NCBI RefSeq assembly: GCF_000379525.1
Contig: NZ_KB902513.1
Span: forward strand, 596-60,493
From: Lamprocystis purpurea DSM 4197
GTDB lineage: Bacteria; Pseudomonadota; Gammaproteobacteria; Chromatiales; Chromatiaceae
Direction: 5' to 3'
Length of the DNA stretch: 59,898 nt
In this document: positions 1 through 9,489 of the stretch, piece after piece
How positions within the stretch are numbered: position 1 is the first letter of the stretch
How the letters are laid out: every line of letters starts with the position of its first letter
Translations under genes and position numbers: made by a program
The notes under the pieces: generated by a model
The model's input: only the letters and a program-made list of their open reading frames with translations
Databases searched by the model: none
Told to the model about the DNA's origin: nothing

Positions 1-34
1 CATGGATGCCGGGACCCAGTGCCAAGGACGGTAA
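1..34. repeat. REP-type repeat, cut by window start
   Basis: The segment reads ATGCCGGGACCCAGTGCC followed by AAGGACGG. It closely matches 59728-59752 near the other end of the window, where the full element has a TTCCGGCA/TGCCGGAA hairpin. Here the left half of the hairpin lies outside the window. I infer a dispersed REP-like extragenic repeat. Confidence 0.55.
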
Positions 35-87
35 CCCTTAGCCGGCACACCGCCCAAGCTTGAGCGCTGGCTCTGCCTGGCCCTGGG

Positions 88-171
88 AAGGGCCGGGGTC
101 AGGAAGGGCCGGGGTCAGAGGGCCGGGGTCAGGTCTTTCCAGAGGGCCGGGGTCAGGTCTTTCCTTTTTCC
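88..171. repeat. Short direct repeats of AGGGCCGGGGTCAG
   Basis: At least four closely spaced copies of a unit like AGGGCCGGGGTCAG run up to the left end of the RAYT unit; two of them continue into GTCTTTCC. Similar AGGACCGGGGTCA copies lie at about 1818-1880, left of the second unit. They look like repeated partial copies of the terminal inverted repeat. No gene is seen in 1-205. Confidence 0.7.
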
Positions 172-1117
172 TTCCGGGAGAGCGCGGGGTCAATGGGACT
201 TTGCGTTAGGTCCCTTCGGTCCCCTTTCGCCTAGTTTGACTTGCTGCGTACACAATCTTGCTGACACGCGAGTAGTGCAAGCCGAAATAGTCGGCGATGA
301 CCTGCATCGTATGGCCACCGCTCGCGTAGGCCGCCACGATCGCACCATCCCGATCAGCATGCTTGCGGGCGTAGTACGCCAGCGGTTTGACGATTCGCGG
401 CGCCTTCGCCTGCGGGACTTCACGCAGGTCATGGCCGCCAGGGACCTTCTGCTGCATCGCCTCCACAAACGCATCGGACCCGAGAAACACTTGCTGTTTC
501 ATCTGATCCCACGGTGACGGCTGGCCTATGCCGTCCGCGACGAAGCGCATGTAGCGGCTGCCGGCCTCCTCCGCGGTTGCGCCGAATGCGGCAAGGATAT
601 CGCGCGTATTCAACCACTCGGGCGAGGGTGCCGCACCGATCGTTGCCCGATAGCTGCTCCATGGCCATTGCCCCGGCGCAGGAACGATCCCGGCGCGCAC
701 CGGGTTGAGCACCACGTAGCGGGTCAACTCCAGAAAATAGGATTCCTTCTGTACCAGGATCGCCTTGTAGCGCCCTTGAAACACATGTCCAACTCGCCCA
801 TGCATGCGATTGAATCGCTGAGTATAAACACCGTTGAGCTGGCGCATGCCTTTGGCCAGGTTAGCATCCGGAGTCTCGATCAGCAGGTGGTAGTGATTGG
901 TCATCAGGCAGTAGGCGTGTACCTGCCAGTTCCAGCGCTCCCACACCGCGCCCAGGATGGCGAGGAACAGTTGCCGATCGCCCTCGGAAAGATAGATGTC
1001 CTCGCGGCCGTCACCCCGTGCTGTTACGTGGTAAAGCGCGCCCGCGAATTCCAGCCGAAGGGGTCTTGCCATGACCTGAGTCTAACACCCTGCAGGAAAA
1101 AGGAAAGACCTGACCCC
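149..1117 (-). mobile_element. RAYT unit bounded by 23-bp terminal inverted repeats
   Basis: Bases 149-171 (GGGGTCAGGTCTTTCC then TTTTTCC) are an exact reverse complement of 1095-1117; an extra right-hand copy lies at 1126-1148. The 969-bp unit encloses a single RAYT gene on the minus strand. RAYTs are normally flanked by REP hairpins and are considered domesticated single-copy genes, so a gene enclosed by long perfect terminal inverted repeats and present twice in tandem is unusual. The unit sits directly before a decapitated Uma2 gene, which suggests insertion into accessory DNA. No target-site duplication could be defined. Confidence 0.7.
206..1072 (-). CDS. REP-associated tyrosine transposase (RAYT, Y1_Tnp family)
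   Basis: The 288-residue protein belongs to the IS200/IS605-like Y1 (HUH) transposase superfamily, RAYT branch, which cuts and rejoins single-stranded DNA at REP hairpins. The HUH motif is the HYH at residues 60-62 in LMTNHYHLLIET. The catalytic tyrosine is probably Y119 in the context ELTRYVVLNPVRAG. A C-terminal extension (about 235-280) contains a helix-turn-helix-like stretch (QVIADYFGLHYSRVSKIV). The ATG start is followed by the family-typical MARPLRLEF. Length is normal and no frame damage is seen, so the gene is probably functional. It is transcribed leftward within the unit bounded by inverted repeats at 149-171 and 1095-1117. Confidence 0.92.
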   Translation of the reverse strand: MARPLRLEFAGALYHVTARGDGREDIYLSEGDRQLFLAILGAVWERWNWQVHAYCLMTNHYHLLIETPDANLAKGMRQLNGVYTQRFNRMHGRVGHVFQGRYKAILVQKESYFLELTRYVVLNPVRAGIVPAPGQWPWSSYRATIGAAPSPEWLNTRDILAAFGATAEEAGSRYMRFVADGIGQPSPWDQMKQQVFLGSDAFVEAMQQKVPGGHDLREVPQAKAPRIVKPLAYYARKHADRDGAIVAAYASGGHTMQVIADYFGLHYSRVSKIVYAASQTRRKGTEGT

Positions 1118-1169
1118 GGACTGTGGGAAAAAGGAAAGACCTGACCCCGGACTGTGACCCCGGACTGCT

Positions 1170-1341
1170 TGGGGGTGTGCCGGAACATTGGATTCTGGAC
1201 TTGAATGGGGAGACACTGGAGGTCTGCCGCGAACCACAGAACGGCGGCTATGCGCAGCGATGGGTTCTGGCGGCGGATGCCCAGGCCTCCCCGCTGGAAG
1301 TCACCACTCAGCACATTTTGGTCGGCGACCTGCTTACCTGA
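1170..1341 (+). pseudogene. Uma2-family (DUF820) C-terminal fragment
   Basis: The reading frame gives VPEHWILDLNGETLEV and ends in ASPLEVTTQHILVGDLLT, which resembles the C-terminal strand-turn and tail of Uma2 family nuclease-like proteins (PD-(D/E)XK fold). Full-length members are about 180-200 residues, so roughly two thirds is missing, including most of the presumed catalytic core. The truncation point coincides with the right end of the RAYT unit and its duplicated inverted repeat. The nominal upstream start lies inside the repeat, so a functional product is unlikely. Confidence 0.6.
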
Positions 1342-1709
1342 AGCAATTAATTGAGGAGTTAAAAGACATGAGCGACAGCCAACAGCACGAATTAGTCAAC
1401 CGGCTGCGAGTGCTCTTGGCGCATCTGCTCAAGTGGCATTTTCAGTATCCCCGTCTCTCGCAACGGTGGGCGGAAATCGAGGGCAAGCGCTGGCGCGACA
1501 CCATCATCGAGCAACGCGCGGCCCTGCGCTATCTGTTGGAAAAGAACGTGACGCTTCAAACCGTGTTCGCCGAGGCCATTGTCGAATCCTATGATCAGGC
1601 GATCGATCTGGCGGCCGAGGAGTCGGATGTGCCAGCCTCGATCTTCCCGCGAGAATGCCCCTATAGCGAAGCACAGATTTTGGAGCGGGGGTTTTATCCA
1701 CCACGCTGA
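1342..1709 (+). pseudogene. DUF29 family protein, N-terminally truncated
   Basis: The frame reads KQLIEELKDMSDSQQHELVN and then LLAHLLKWHFQYP, followed by a C-terminal part rich in Trp, Arg and Glu. This matches DUF29 from about residue 35 onward; compare the intact DUF29 at 59090-59533 (LVEELETMGRRDRQELVSRL, LLAHLLKWQHQP). The N-terminal YEHDIHAW-type segment is absent and is replaced by the tail of the Uma2 fragment, whose stop is at 1339-1341. An ATG at 1368 could start a 113-residue product, but it would lack about a third of the domain. DUF29 function is unknown. Confidence 0.65.
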
Positions 1710-1867
1710 ATGTTGGGCCTACTGCGTCGGCCCAACCTATCCCACGCTACGCGCCAACCTTGGGCAACCCGCGAGAATCAAGCCGCGGTTGATCTGCTCG
1801 AGCCCGGCCGCGATCAGAGGACCGGGGTCACGAAAGGACCGGAAAAGGACCGGGGTCAAAAAGGACC

Positions 1868-2348
1868 GGGGTCAGGTCTTTCCTTTTTCCTTCCGGGAGA
1901 GATCGGAGTCAGCGGGACTCGGCGTCAGGTCCCTTCGGTCGCCTTTCGCCTGGTTTGACTTGCTGCGTAGACAATCTTGCTGACACGCGAGTAGTGCAAG
2001 CCGAAATAGTCGGCGATGACCTGCGTCGTATGGCCACCGCTCGCGTAGGCCGCCACGATCGCACTATCCCGATCAGCATGCTTGCGGGCGTAGTACGCCA
2101 GCGGTTTGACGATTCGCGGCGCCTTCGCCTGCGGGACTTCACGCAGGTCACGGCCGCCAGGGACCTTCTGCTGCATCACCTCCACAAAAGCATCGGAACC
2201 GAGAAACATCGCCGTCGGAAAGATAGATGTCCTCGCGGCCGTCACCCCGTGCTGTTACGTGGTAAAGCGCGCCCGCGAATTCCAGACGAAGGGGTCTTGC
2301 TATGCCCTGCGTCTAACACCCTGCGGGAAAAAGGAAAGGCCTGACCCC
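1868..2348 (-). mobile_element. Internally deleted RAYT unit (MITE-like derivative)
   Basis: The left end 1868-1890 is identical to 149-171, and the right end 2326-2348 matches its reverse complement with one substitution. The body aligns with the unit at 149-1117 but lacks 488 bp: sequence matching about 489 (GAGAAACA) joins sequence matching about 977 (TCGCC..TCGGAAAGATAG) at 2207-2210. The unit keeps both ends but no working transposase, which is the structure of a non-autonomous element that could be mobilised by the full-length RAYT. Several point differences from unit 1 indicate that the duplication is not recent. Confidence 0.72.
1925..2302 (-). pseudogene. RAYT remnant with 488-bp internal deletion
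   Basis: Residues equivalent to about 32-194 of the intact RAYT are gone, including the HYH motif and the catalytic tyrosine, and 488 is not a multiple of three. The original start has decayed from ATG to ATA. The C-terminal part (FLGSDAFVEVMQQKVPGG and DYFGLHYSRVSKIV) remains open from a fortuitous upstream start near 2245. A DNA-binding-only product is conceivable but unsupported. Confidence 0.8.
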
Positions 2349-2584
2349 GTGACTTGTCCGGCCAGCCGGGGGATTTCGGTGCGGCGGGCAGCGAACAGCA
2401 GGCTGGCCCGAATGTCTTCAGGCTCCAGATCGGGAAAATCGGCCAGCATTTCCGTTGTGCTTACCCCATCAGCGAGCATCTCAAGGATGTCCGTGACCCG
2501 GATACGCATCCCGCGGATGCAAGGGCGTCCACCACATTGAGCCGGGTTGCTGGTGATGCGGCCTGAGAGGTCTTGTTTGCGCAT
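2300..2584 (-). CDS. DUF433 antitoxin-like protein with altered C-terminus
   Basis: From the ATG at 2584 the product starts MRKQDLSGRITSNPAQCGGR and continues CIRGMRIRVTDILEMLADGV, the signature of DUF433. These are small winged-helix proteins usually paired with a PIN-like DUF5615 toxin and thought to act as its antitoxin and autoregulator. The family part ends near PRLAG at about 2350. The final residues (VTGSGLSFFPQGVRRRA) are encoded by the inverted repeat of the adjacent RAYT unit, so the natural stop and any downstream toxin gene were displaced. No DUF5615 gene is seen nearby. Confidence 0.7.
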   Translation of the reverse strand: MRKQDLSGRITSNPAQCGGRPCIRGMRIRVTDILEMLADGVSTTEMLADFPDLEPEDIRASLLFAARRTEIPRLAGQVTGSGLSFFPQGVRRRA

Positions 2585-2704
2585 TGCGGCACTGCTCCGG
2601 GGCTGGGCGGCTGGCTTCGCAGTGATTCTGCACCGCCCGATCCTGCCGCGGTAGGTGTGTATCTCTGCCGACGGCGTTCCCCGCCAGCCACCGCGGGCGC
2701 GCAT

Positions 2705-2733
2705 AAAAAAGCCCCGCCAAAGCGGGGCTTTTT
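2705..2733 (-). terminator. Rho-independent terminator of groESL
   Basis: A run of A, then GCCCCGC, loop CAAA, GCGGGGC and five T form a strong symmetric hairpin just after the groEL stop. The A and T tracts flank both sides, so it could work in both directions and also isolate the DUF433 gene. Confidence 0.9.
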
Positions 2734-2760
2734 CTCACCAAACCGGTGAAGCCTTGCGGC

Positions 2761-4425
<1,665 letters not shown>

Positions 4426-4479
4426 CTATCTCGATCGAAATCTGTTATCAGGTGGGGATGCGGACAGGGGGCAGGCCGA

Positions 4480-4770
4480 TCAGGCCTCGACCACGCCCAT
4501 GATGTCGTCTTCGCGCATCACCAGAAAATCTTTGCCGTCGAGTTTGACCTCGGTGCCGGAATACTTGCCGAACAGGACGCGGTCGCCGACCTTCAGGTCC
4601 AGCGGGCGGGTCTCGCCGTTGTCCAGGATCTTGCCGTGGCCGACGGCGATCACTTCGCCCTGGATCGGCTTTTCGGTGGCGGAATCGGGGATGACGATGC
4701 CGCCCGCGGTGGTGCGCTCCTCTTCCATACGGCGGACGACGACGCGATCGTGCAGGGGACGAATGTTCAT
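4480..4770 (-). CDS. groES: Co-chaperonin GroES (10 kDa)
   Basis: The ATG at 4770 gives [18 protein letters not shown] and a 96-residue protein with the mobile-loop region [16 protein letters not shown] and the C-terminal DDIMGVVEA. An AAGGAG ribosome site precedes this start; the open frame upstream runs through the operator and is not coding. It caps GroEL and is the first gene of the operon, controlled by the CIRCE/HrcA site just upstream. Confidence 0.98.
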   Translation of the reverse strand: MNIRPLHDRVVVRRMEEERTTAGGIVIPDSATEKPIQGEVIAVGHGKILDNGETRPLDLKVGDRVLFGKYSGTEVKLDGKDFLVMREDDIMGVVEA

Positions 4771-4837
4771 GGGGTGTCTCCTTGGAGGATGTTGGCGGAG
4801 GGGAGTGCGTGCGCGGCGCTGGTCGCGGCCGGGATTG

Positions 4838-4864
4838 TTAGCACTCATCAGAAGCGAGTGCTAA
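4838..4864 (-). promoter_or_regulatory. CIRCE operator (HrcA binding site)
   Basis: Perfect inverted repeat TTAGCACTC-N9-GAGTGCTAA, identical to the canonical CIRCE element bound by the heat-shock repressor HrcA. It lies about 68 bp upstream of groES and abuts the predicted -10 box. This predicts HrcA repression of groESL, relieved when GroEL is titrated by unfolded proteins. hrcA itself is not in the window. Confidence 0.96.
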
Positions 4865-4891
4865 TAGTAGGGCCTAAACCACGAGTGTCAA
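4864..4891 (-). promoter_or_regulatory. groESL sigma-70 promoter
   Basis: On the minus strand TTGACA (4891-4886) is followed after 16 bp by TACTAT (4869-4864), a near-consensus vegetative promoter. The -10 box touches the CIRCE element, so bound HrcA would block transcription start. No sigma-32-type promoter was recognised with confidence. Confidence 0.75.
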
Positions 4892-4958
4892 GGTGTAAGG
4901 GGTTCAGGCACGATATCGTGCGCGACAAAGCACGGTCAGGAACCGCGCTCGGCGCGGT

Positions 4959-5372
4959 TTAGTCTTCGCGCCGCCACCGCCCCTCGATGACGCGCGGCTC
5001 GCGATCCGGGCCCGCGGTCGGGACCGGGACGATATGGATGTAGCGGCGAATCAGCCGACGGCGCAGCGGCGGGACCAGCAGCAGGAACCCGACGCAGTCG
5101 GTGAGAAAGCCGGGCAGCAGCAGGAACAGGCCAGCCACCAGAATCAGGGCGCCGTCCAGGAGTTCCAGCGCCGGGATTTGATCGCGCGCCATGCTGTCCC
5201 GGACCCGCATCAGCACACCGAAGCCTTGGTGGCGCACCAGCCAGGTACCGAGGATGGCGGTGAGGATGGCCACGGCGATCGTCGGGAAGGCACCGATGAC
5301 CGAGCCGACCTTGATCAGGAAATAGACCTCGATCAGGGGCAGACCGATAAGAAGCAGCAGAAGGAGGGGCAC
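4959..5372 (-). CDS. fxsA: FxsA family membrane protein
   Basis: Starting at GTG 5372 the product begins VPLLLLLLIGLPLIEVYFLI, the usual FxsA N-terminus, and is 137 residues with about four hydrophobic segments (residues 1-20, 25-45, 70-110). It ends in a basic tail. FxsA is an inner-membrane protein named after the E. coli suppressor of F-exclusion of phage T7; its molecular role is unclear. The longer upstream open frame has no family similarity. It is divergent from cutA with a 190-bp spacer. The GTG start lacks a strong ribosome site, so the exact start is moderately sure. Confidence 0.85.
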   Translation of the reverse strand: MPLLLLLLIGLPLIEVYFLIKVGSVIGAFPTIAVAILTAILGTWLVRHQGFGVLMRVRDSMARDQIPALELLDGALILVAGLFLLLPGFLTDCVGFLLLVPPLRRRLIRRYIHIVPVPTAGPDREPRVIEGRWRRED

Positions 5373-5562
5373 GGTGAAGTTCTCTGGGTGGGTTGCGGCG
5401 GTTCGCCGCGGAGTGGGTTCCGATATCCGGCCGAATCTTAACGTCTGTGCCCGGACCGCGCGTTCAAGTAGCAGCCAAACACGCGCGGGCACCGTATCAT
5501 CCCACATCCGCCGACGGCACCGCGCCAACCGCCGATCCGCCACCTGCCCGACCGAGGGATCC

Positions 5563-5898
5563 ATGACCACCGACACCGACTGCCGACTGGTATTCTGCAC
5601 CTGCCCGGATCAGGAGACCGCCGCCCGCATCGCCGAGCGCCTGGTCGGCGACCGGCTGGCCGCCTGTGTAAACCTGCTGCCGGGCCTTACCTCGATCTAT
5701 CGCTGGCAGGGTGAGGTCCAGCAGGAGGCCGAAGTCCTGCTGCTGATCAAGACGGTGGCGGCGCGCCTCCCGGCTCTGACCGGGACGCTGCGCGGGTTGC
5801 ACCCCTACGAGCTGCCGGAGATCATTGCCCTGCCCATCACCGACGGGCTGCCCGACTACCTGACCTGGGTGACGACATGCACGCAAGCAGACGACTGA
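5563..5898 (+). CDS. cutA: Divalent cation tolerance protein CutA
   Basis: The 111-residue product has the CutA1 pattern: CPDQETAARIAERLVGDRLA near the N-terminus, ACVNLLPGLTSIYRWQGEV, and the C-terminal LHPYELPEIIALPI. CutA forms trimers of ferredoxin-like fold and has been linked to copper tolerance in E. coli, where it neighbours dsbD as here. Its end overlaps dsbD by 22 bp, indicating translational coupling. The ATG at 5563 fits the family start; the open frame upstream is not conserved. Confidence 0.93.
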   Translation: MTTDTDCRLVFCTCPDQETAARIAERLVGDRLAACVNLLPGLTSIYRWQGEVQQEAEVLLLIKTVAARLPALTGTLRGLHPYELPEIIALPITDGLPDYLTWVTTCTQADD

Positions 5899-8279
5899 GC
5901 AGCGGGTTGCAACCCGCCAACCGATTGATCCGGGTGCTGACGCTGTTGCTGCTGGTCTGCGCAAGCGCCGCGCCCACGGCGGCCGATGAGGAATTCCTGC
6001 TGCCGGAGCAGGCCTTCCAGGTCACCGCCGCGGCAGACGGGGCCGACGCGGTGCGGGCACGCTGGACCATCGCCGACGGCTACTACCTCTACAAGAGCAA
6101 GTTCCGCTTCACATCGCCCTTCCCCGACGTGGAACTCGGCGACCCGGAACTGCCGACGGCGCAGCGCAAACAGGACGCGTTCTTCGGCGAGGTCGAGGTC
6201 TACCGCGGGCAGGTGGAGGTCCGTATCCCGGTCACGCGGCGGACCAACGCCGACACCCTGACGCTCGAGGCGACCTCCCAGGGATGCGCCGATGCAGGGC
6301 TCTGTTATCCCCCGCAGCGGCAAACGCTTGTGGTGCGCTTGCCCCAGACCGTCGCGGCGACCGCCCCGCCGCATGTCGCCGCCGTACCGGATGCCGCGCC
6401 CGCGTCGCTCACCGGCGCACGCCCCGGCGGGCCAATCTCAAGCATCGCGCAAAGCCTGGTGTCGCAAGTGGGACCAGGAATCGACGACGATCTCCTGACG
6501 GCCGAACAGGCATTCATCTTCCAGGCCGAGGTGGGCGCCCCCGAGCGGATCGACCTGACCTGGGACATCGCCCCCGGAACCTATCTCTATCGGGACAAGG
6601 TCGAGATTGCCCTGGACGGCGCGACCGACGTGACCCTGGGATCCTTCCAGTTACCCCCCGGCGAAATCAAGCGCAATACGATCCTGCCGGACGGCAGCAC
6701 CGGCGACATCGCGGTCTACCATGATCGGGTCTCACTCGCCCTGCCCTTGCTGCGCCGCGGCACCGCAGCGAGCGAGATCGCCTTGGTCATCAAGTACCAG
6801 GGCTGCGCCGAGCGCGGCATTTGCTATCCGCCACAAACCCAGCGGGTCAAGCTCGCCCTGCCGCCGGCCGCTCGGATCGCTGCGGCCGCGCCGGCGGAAC
6901 AGACCCGGGACCCGTCGGCCGGCGTGGCGTCCGCGGCAAACGACCGGTCAGTCAGTGCGCCGGAACCGGTCGCCGAGCAGGACCGCATCGCGTCCGTGCT
7001 GGCCGAGCGCAACCTGTGGGCAATCATCGCCCTGTTCTTTGGCTTCGGGCTCTTGCTCGCGTTCACCCCCTGCGTCTTTCCGATGATCCCCATCCTCTCC
7101 GGGATCATCGCGGGCGCCGGCCCCGGCATCACGACCCGCCGGGCCTTTACCCTGTCCCTGGTCTATGTCCTGGCGATGGCGCTGACCTACACCATCGCCG
7201 GGGTGCTGGCCGGGCTCTTTGGCGCCAACCTCCAGGCGGCCTTCCAGAATCCGTGGATTCTCTCAGCCTTCGCCCTGATCTTTGTATTGCTGGCGCTCTC
7301 GATGTTCGGATTCTATGACCTGCAACTGCCGTCCAGCCTTCAATCCAAGTTGGCAGAGGTCAGCAACCAACAGCAAGGCGGCACCCTGATCGGCGTGGCC
7401 ATCATGGGCCTGCTCTCGGCCCTGATCGTCGGGCCCTGTGTCGCCCCGCCGCTATTCGGCGCACTGATTTATATCAGTCAGACCGGCGACGCGGTGCTGG
7501 GCGGGGTCGCGCTGTTCGCGCTGAGCCTGGGGATGGGCGCACCCCTGGTCGCCATCGGCACCTCGGCCGGAAAACTGCTGCCCCGCGCCGGCGCCTGGAT
7601 GGATGCGGTCAAGGCGGTCTTCGGAGTGGCCCTGCTGGCCGTGGCCCTGACCCTGCTGGAGCGGATCCTGCCCGCGGCCGTGGCGCTGCTGCTCTGGGGG
7701 CTGCTCCTGATCTGCTCCGCGGTTTACCTGGGGGCGCTCAGTCAGATCCCCGTCGGGGCAAGCGGCTGGACCCGGTTGTGGAAGGGACTCGGTGTCGGAT
7801 TGCTGATCTACGGCGCTTTGATGCTGGTGGGCGCCGCGGCGGGCGGCAAAGACACCGTCCAGCCGTTGCGCGGTCTGCTGCTCGGCGGCGGAGCCGGCAG
7901 TGCTCTGCCGCATGCACAGTTCAAACGAATCAAGACCACGGCGGATCTGGACCGGGAACTCGCGGCCGCGGCCACTGCAGGTCAACCAGTGATGCTGGAC
8001 TTCTACGCGGATTGGTGCGTGTCGTGTAAAGAGATGGAGCGCTACACTTTCAGCGACCCGACGGTGATCCAGGAACTGGGCCGGTTCGTGCTGCTCCAGG
8101 CGGATGTGACCGCCAATGACGCCGCCGACCAGGCACTGATGCAGGGCCGCTTCAAACTCCCCGGCCCCCCGGCCATCCTGTTCTTCGATGCCACGGGTGC
8201 CGAGACGCCGGGTCTGCGTCTGGTCGGCTTCAAACCGGCAGACGCCTTCGCGGCCCACCTGCGGCGGATCGCACCATGA
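5877..8279 (+). CDS. dsbD: Thiol:disulfide interchange protein DsbD with two alpha domains
   Basis: This inner-membrane reductase passes electrons from cytoplasmic thioredoxin to periplasmic thiol partners. At 800 residues it is far longer than the about 565 of E. coli. After a signal peptide (about 1-36) there are two consecutive DsbD-alpha immunoglobulin-like domains: residues about 37-156 with the pair C137/C143 (GCADAGLCYPP) and about 203-328 with C310/C316 (GCAERGICYPP). The membrane beta domain follows (about 375-655, C399 in FTPCVFPMIP and C521 in VGPCVAPPLFG), then the thioredoxin-like gamma domain with C714/C717 (DWCVSCKEM). It shares an ATGA overlap with the downstream TlpA-like gene, a likely periplasmic client. 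Confidence 0.96.
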   Translation: MHASRRLSSGLQPANRLIRVLTLLLLVCASAAPTAADEEFLLPEQAFQVTAAADGADAVRARWTIADGYYLYKSKFRFTSPFPDVELGDPELPTAQRKQDAFFGEVEVYRGQVEVRIPVTRRTNADTLTLEATSQGCADAGLCYPPQRQTLVVRLPQTVAATAPPHVAAVPDAAPASLTGARPGGPISSIAQSLVSQVGPGIDDDLLTAEQAFIFQAEVGAPERIDLTWDIAPGTYLYRDKVEIALDGATDVTLGSFQLPPGEIKRNTILPDGSTGDIAVYHDRVSLALPLLRRGTAASEIALVIKYQGCAERGICYPPQTQRVKLALPPAARIAAAAPAEQTRDPSAGVASAANDRSVSAPEPVAEQDRIASVLAERNLWAIIALFFGFGLLLAFTPCVFPMIPILSGIIAGAGPGITTRRAFTLSLVYVLAMALTYTIAGVLAGLFGANLQAAFQNPWILSAFALIFVLLALSMFGFYDLQLPSSLQSKLAEVSNQQQGGTLIGVAIMGLLSALIVGPCVAPPLFGALIYISQTGDAVLGGVALFALSLGMGAPLVAIGTSAGKLLPRAGAWMDAVKAVFGVALLAVALTLLERILPAAVALLLWGLLLICSAVYLGALSQIPVGASGWTRLWKGLGVGLLIYGALMLVGAAAGGKDTVQPLRGLLLGGGAGSALPHAQFKRIKTTADLDRELAAAATAGQPVMLDFYADWCVSCKEMERYTFSDPTVIQELGRFVLLQADVTANDAADQALMQGRFKLPGPPAILFFDATGAETPGLRLVGFKPADAFAAHLRRIAP

Positions 8280-8872
8280 ACGCGTTCAAGGTGGTCGGAG
8301 TCACCCTGTTGGCGGCCGGGATCAGCGTGGGCACCGCCCTCTTCGGCGAGCGCTGGCTGGCACGCGAGGGTCCTGCTGACCAAAGTACGATCGGAGGTGC
8401 CGCGCTGTTGCATGGCCTGCCCGACTTCAAACTGCCGGATCTCGGGGGACGCGAGGTGGCGAGCACCGCCTGGGCCGGCAAGGTGCTGGTTATCAACTAT
8501 TGGGCGAGCTGGTGCCCTCCCTGTGTGCGTGAGCTGCCGCTTCTCATTCAGACGCAGCAGGCGCTGGGTGATCGTGGGGTACAGATTGTCGGCATCGCCA
8601 TCGATCGGGTGGCGGACGTCAGACAATTCATCGCCAAATACCCGGTGAACTACCCGATCCTGATCGGTAACCCGGAGGCGGTCGAGCTCTCCCGGCGACT
8701 CGGGAACCGGCTTCAGGGAATGCCCTTCACGGTCATCTTCGATCGGCGCGGTCAGCGTATCTTCAGCCAAATCGGTGAGGTCACCGCCGCGCAATTGCAG
8801 GCCCAACTGGAGCGGCTGCTGGGCGACACCCCGACCCAGGCCCCGACGACCGCTCCCGGCGGCCCAACATAA
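8276..8872 (+). CDS. TlpA/ResA-like periplasmic thioredoxin
   Basis: The 198-residue product has one N-terminal membrane anchor (about 5-24) and a TlpA-like thioredoxin domain from about residue 45, with the active site WASWCPPC (C80/C83). The segment QGMPFTVIFDRRGQ carries the cis-proline region. TlpA/ResA proteins reduce disulfides outside the membrane, often in cytochrome c or copper-centre maturation, and are recharged by DsbD or CcdA. The ATGA overlap with dsbD makes DsbD the obvious electron donor. The true client is not evident from the sequence. Confidence 0.9.
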   Translation: MNAFKVVGVTLLAAGISVGTALFGERWLAREGPADQSTIGGAALLHGLPDFKLPDLGGREVASTAWAGKVLVINYWASWCPPCVRELPLLIQTQQALGDRGVQIVGIAIDRVADVRQFIAKYPVNYPILIGNPEAVELSRRLGNRLQGMPFTVIFDRRGQRIFSQIGEVTAAQLQAQLERLLGDTPTQAPTTAPGGPT

Positions 8873-9025
8873 CTGGACATGATCGCGCGAAATCCGGACA
8901 ATTCGCAGAGAATCACCGCAAGCGCGCGTTGTACCCAGCACGGCGCCCTGACGGTGCCGCGGCCGCCGCCGAATCCCGCGCCGGTCCCTTCCTAACCCCG
9001 CCCTGATAAGGGCCAGACACGCGAC

Positions 9026-9487
9026 ATGGCAAGCATCCTGGTCCTCAATGGACCCAATCTAAACCTCCTGGGCAGCCGCGAACCGGGTCACTATGGGCAG
9101 GCGAGCCTGGCCGAAATCGAGCGCCGCCTGCACGACCAGGCAAAGGATCAGGGCCATGACCTGGCCTTTGCCCAGAGCAATGCGGAACACGTGCTGATCG
9201 AGATGATCCACGCCGCCGCGGGTGAGGGCGTGCGCTTCATCATCTTCAACCCGGCTGCCTTTACCCATACCAGCATCGCCCTACGCGACGCCCTACTCGC
9301 CGTTGCCATCCCCTTCATCGAGGTGCACCTCTCGAACGTGCACGCCCGTGAGGCGTTTCGCCGCCACTCCTATTTTTCGGACATCGCGGCGGGCGTCATC
9401 AGCGGGCTCGGTGCATTGGGGTACGAATTGGCATTGAGCGCTGCCCTGAACCGGCTGGCCCAAGTTACTTCCACCGAGAACCATTGA
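9026..9487 (+). CDS. aroQ: 3-dehydroquinate dehydratase, type II
   Basis: The 153-residue enzyme dehydrates 3-dehydroquinate to 3-dehydroshikimate in the shikimate pathway. It shows [17 protein letters not shown] with the catalytic tyrosine in the lid, [18 protein letters not shown] with the conserved Asn and His, and [18 protein letters not shown]. Type II enzymes are about 145-155 residues and form dodecamers. It precedes accB by 2 bp, the common gammaproteobacterial order. Confidence 0.97.
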   Translation: MASILVLNGPNLNLLGSREPGHYGQASLAEIERRLHDQAKDQGHDLAFAQSNAEHVLIEMIHAAAGEGVRFIIFNPAAFTHTSIALRDALLAVAIPFIEVHLSNVHAREAFRRHSYFSDIAAGVISGLGALGYELALSAALNRLAQVTSTENH

Positions 9488-9489
9488 GC

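Noticed and set aside
88..171. Closely spaced repeats considered as a CRISPR array
   Set aside because: Units are about 14 bp with variable short spacing and no spacers of 25-40 bp; no cas genes are present.
4940..4958. AACCGCG..CGCGGTT hairpin after fxsA as a terminator
   Set aside because: The stem touches the fxsA stop and has no T tract on the relevant strand; evidence is too weak.
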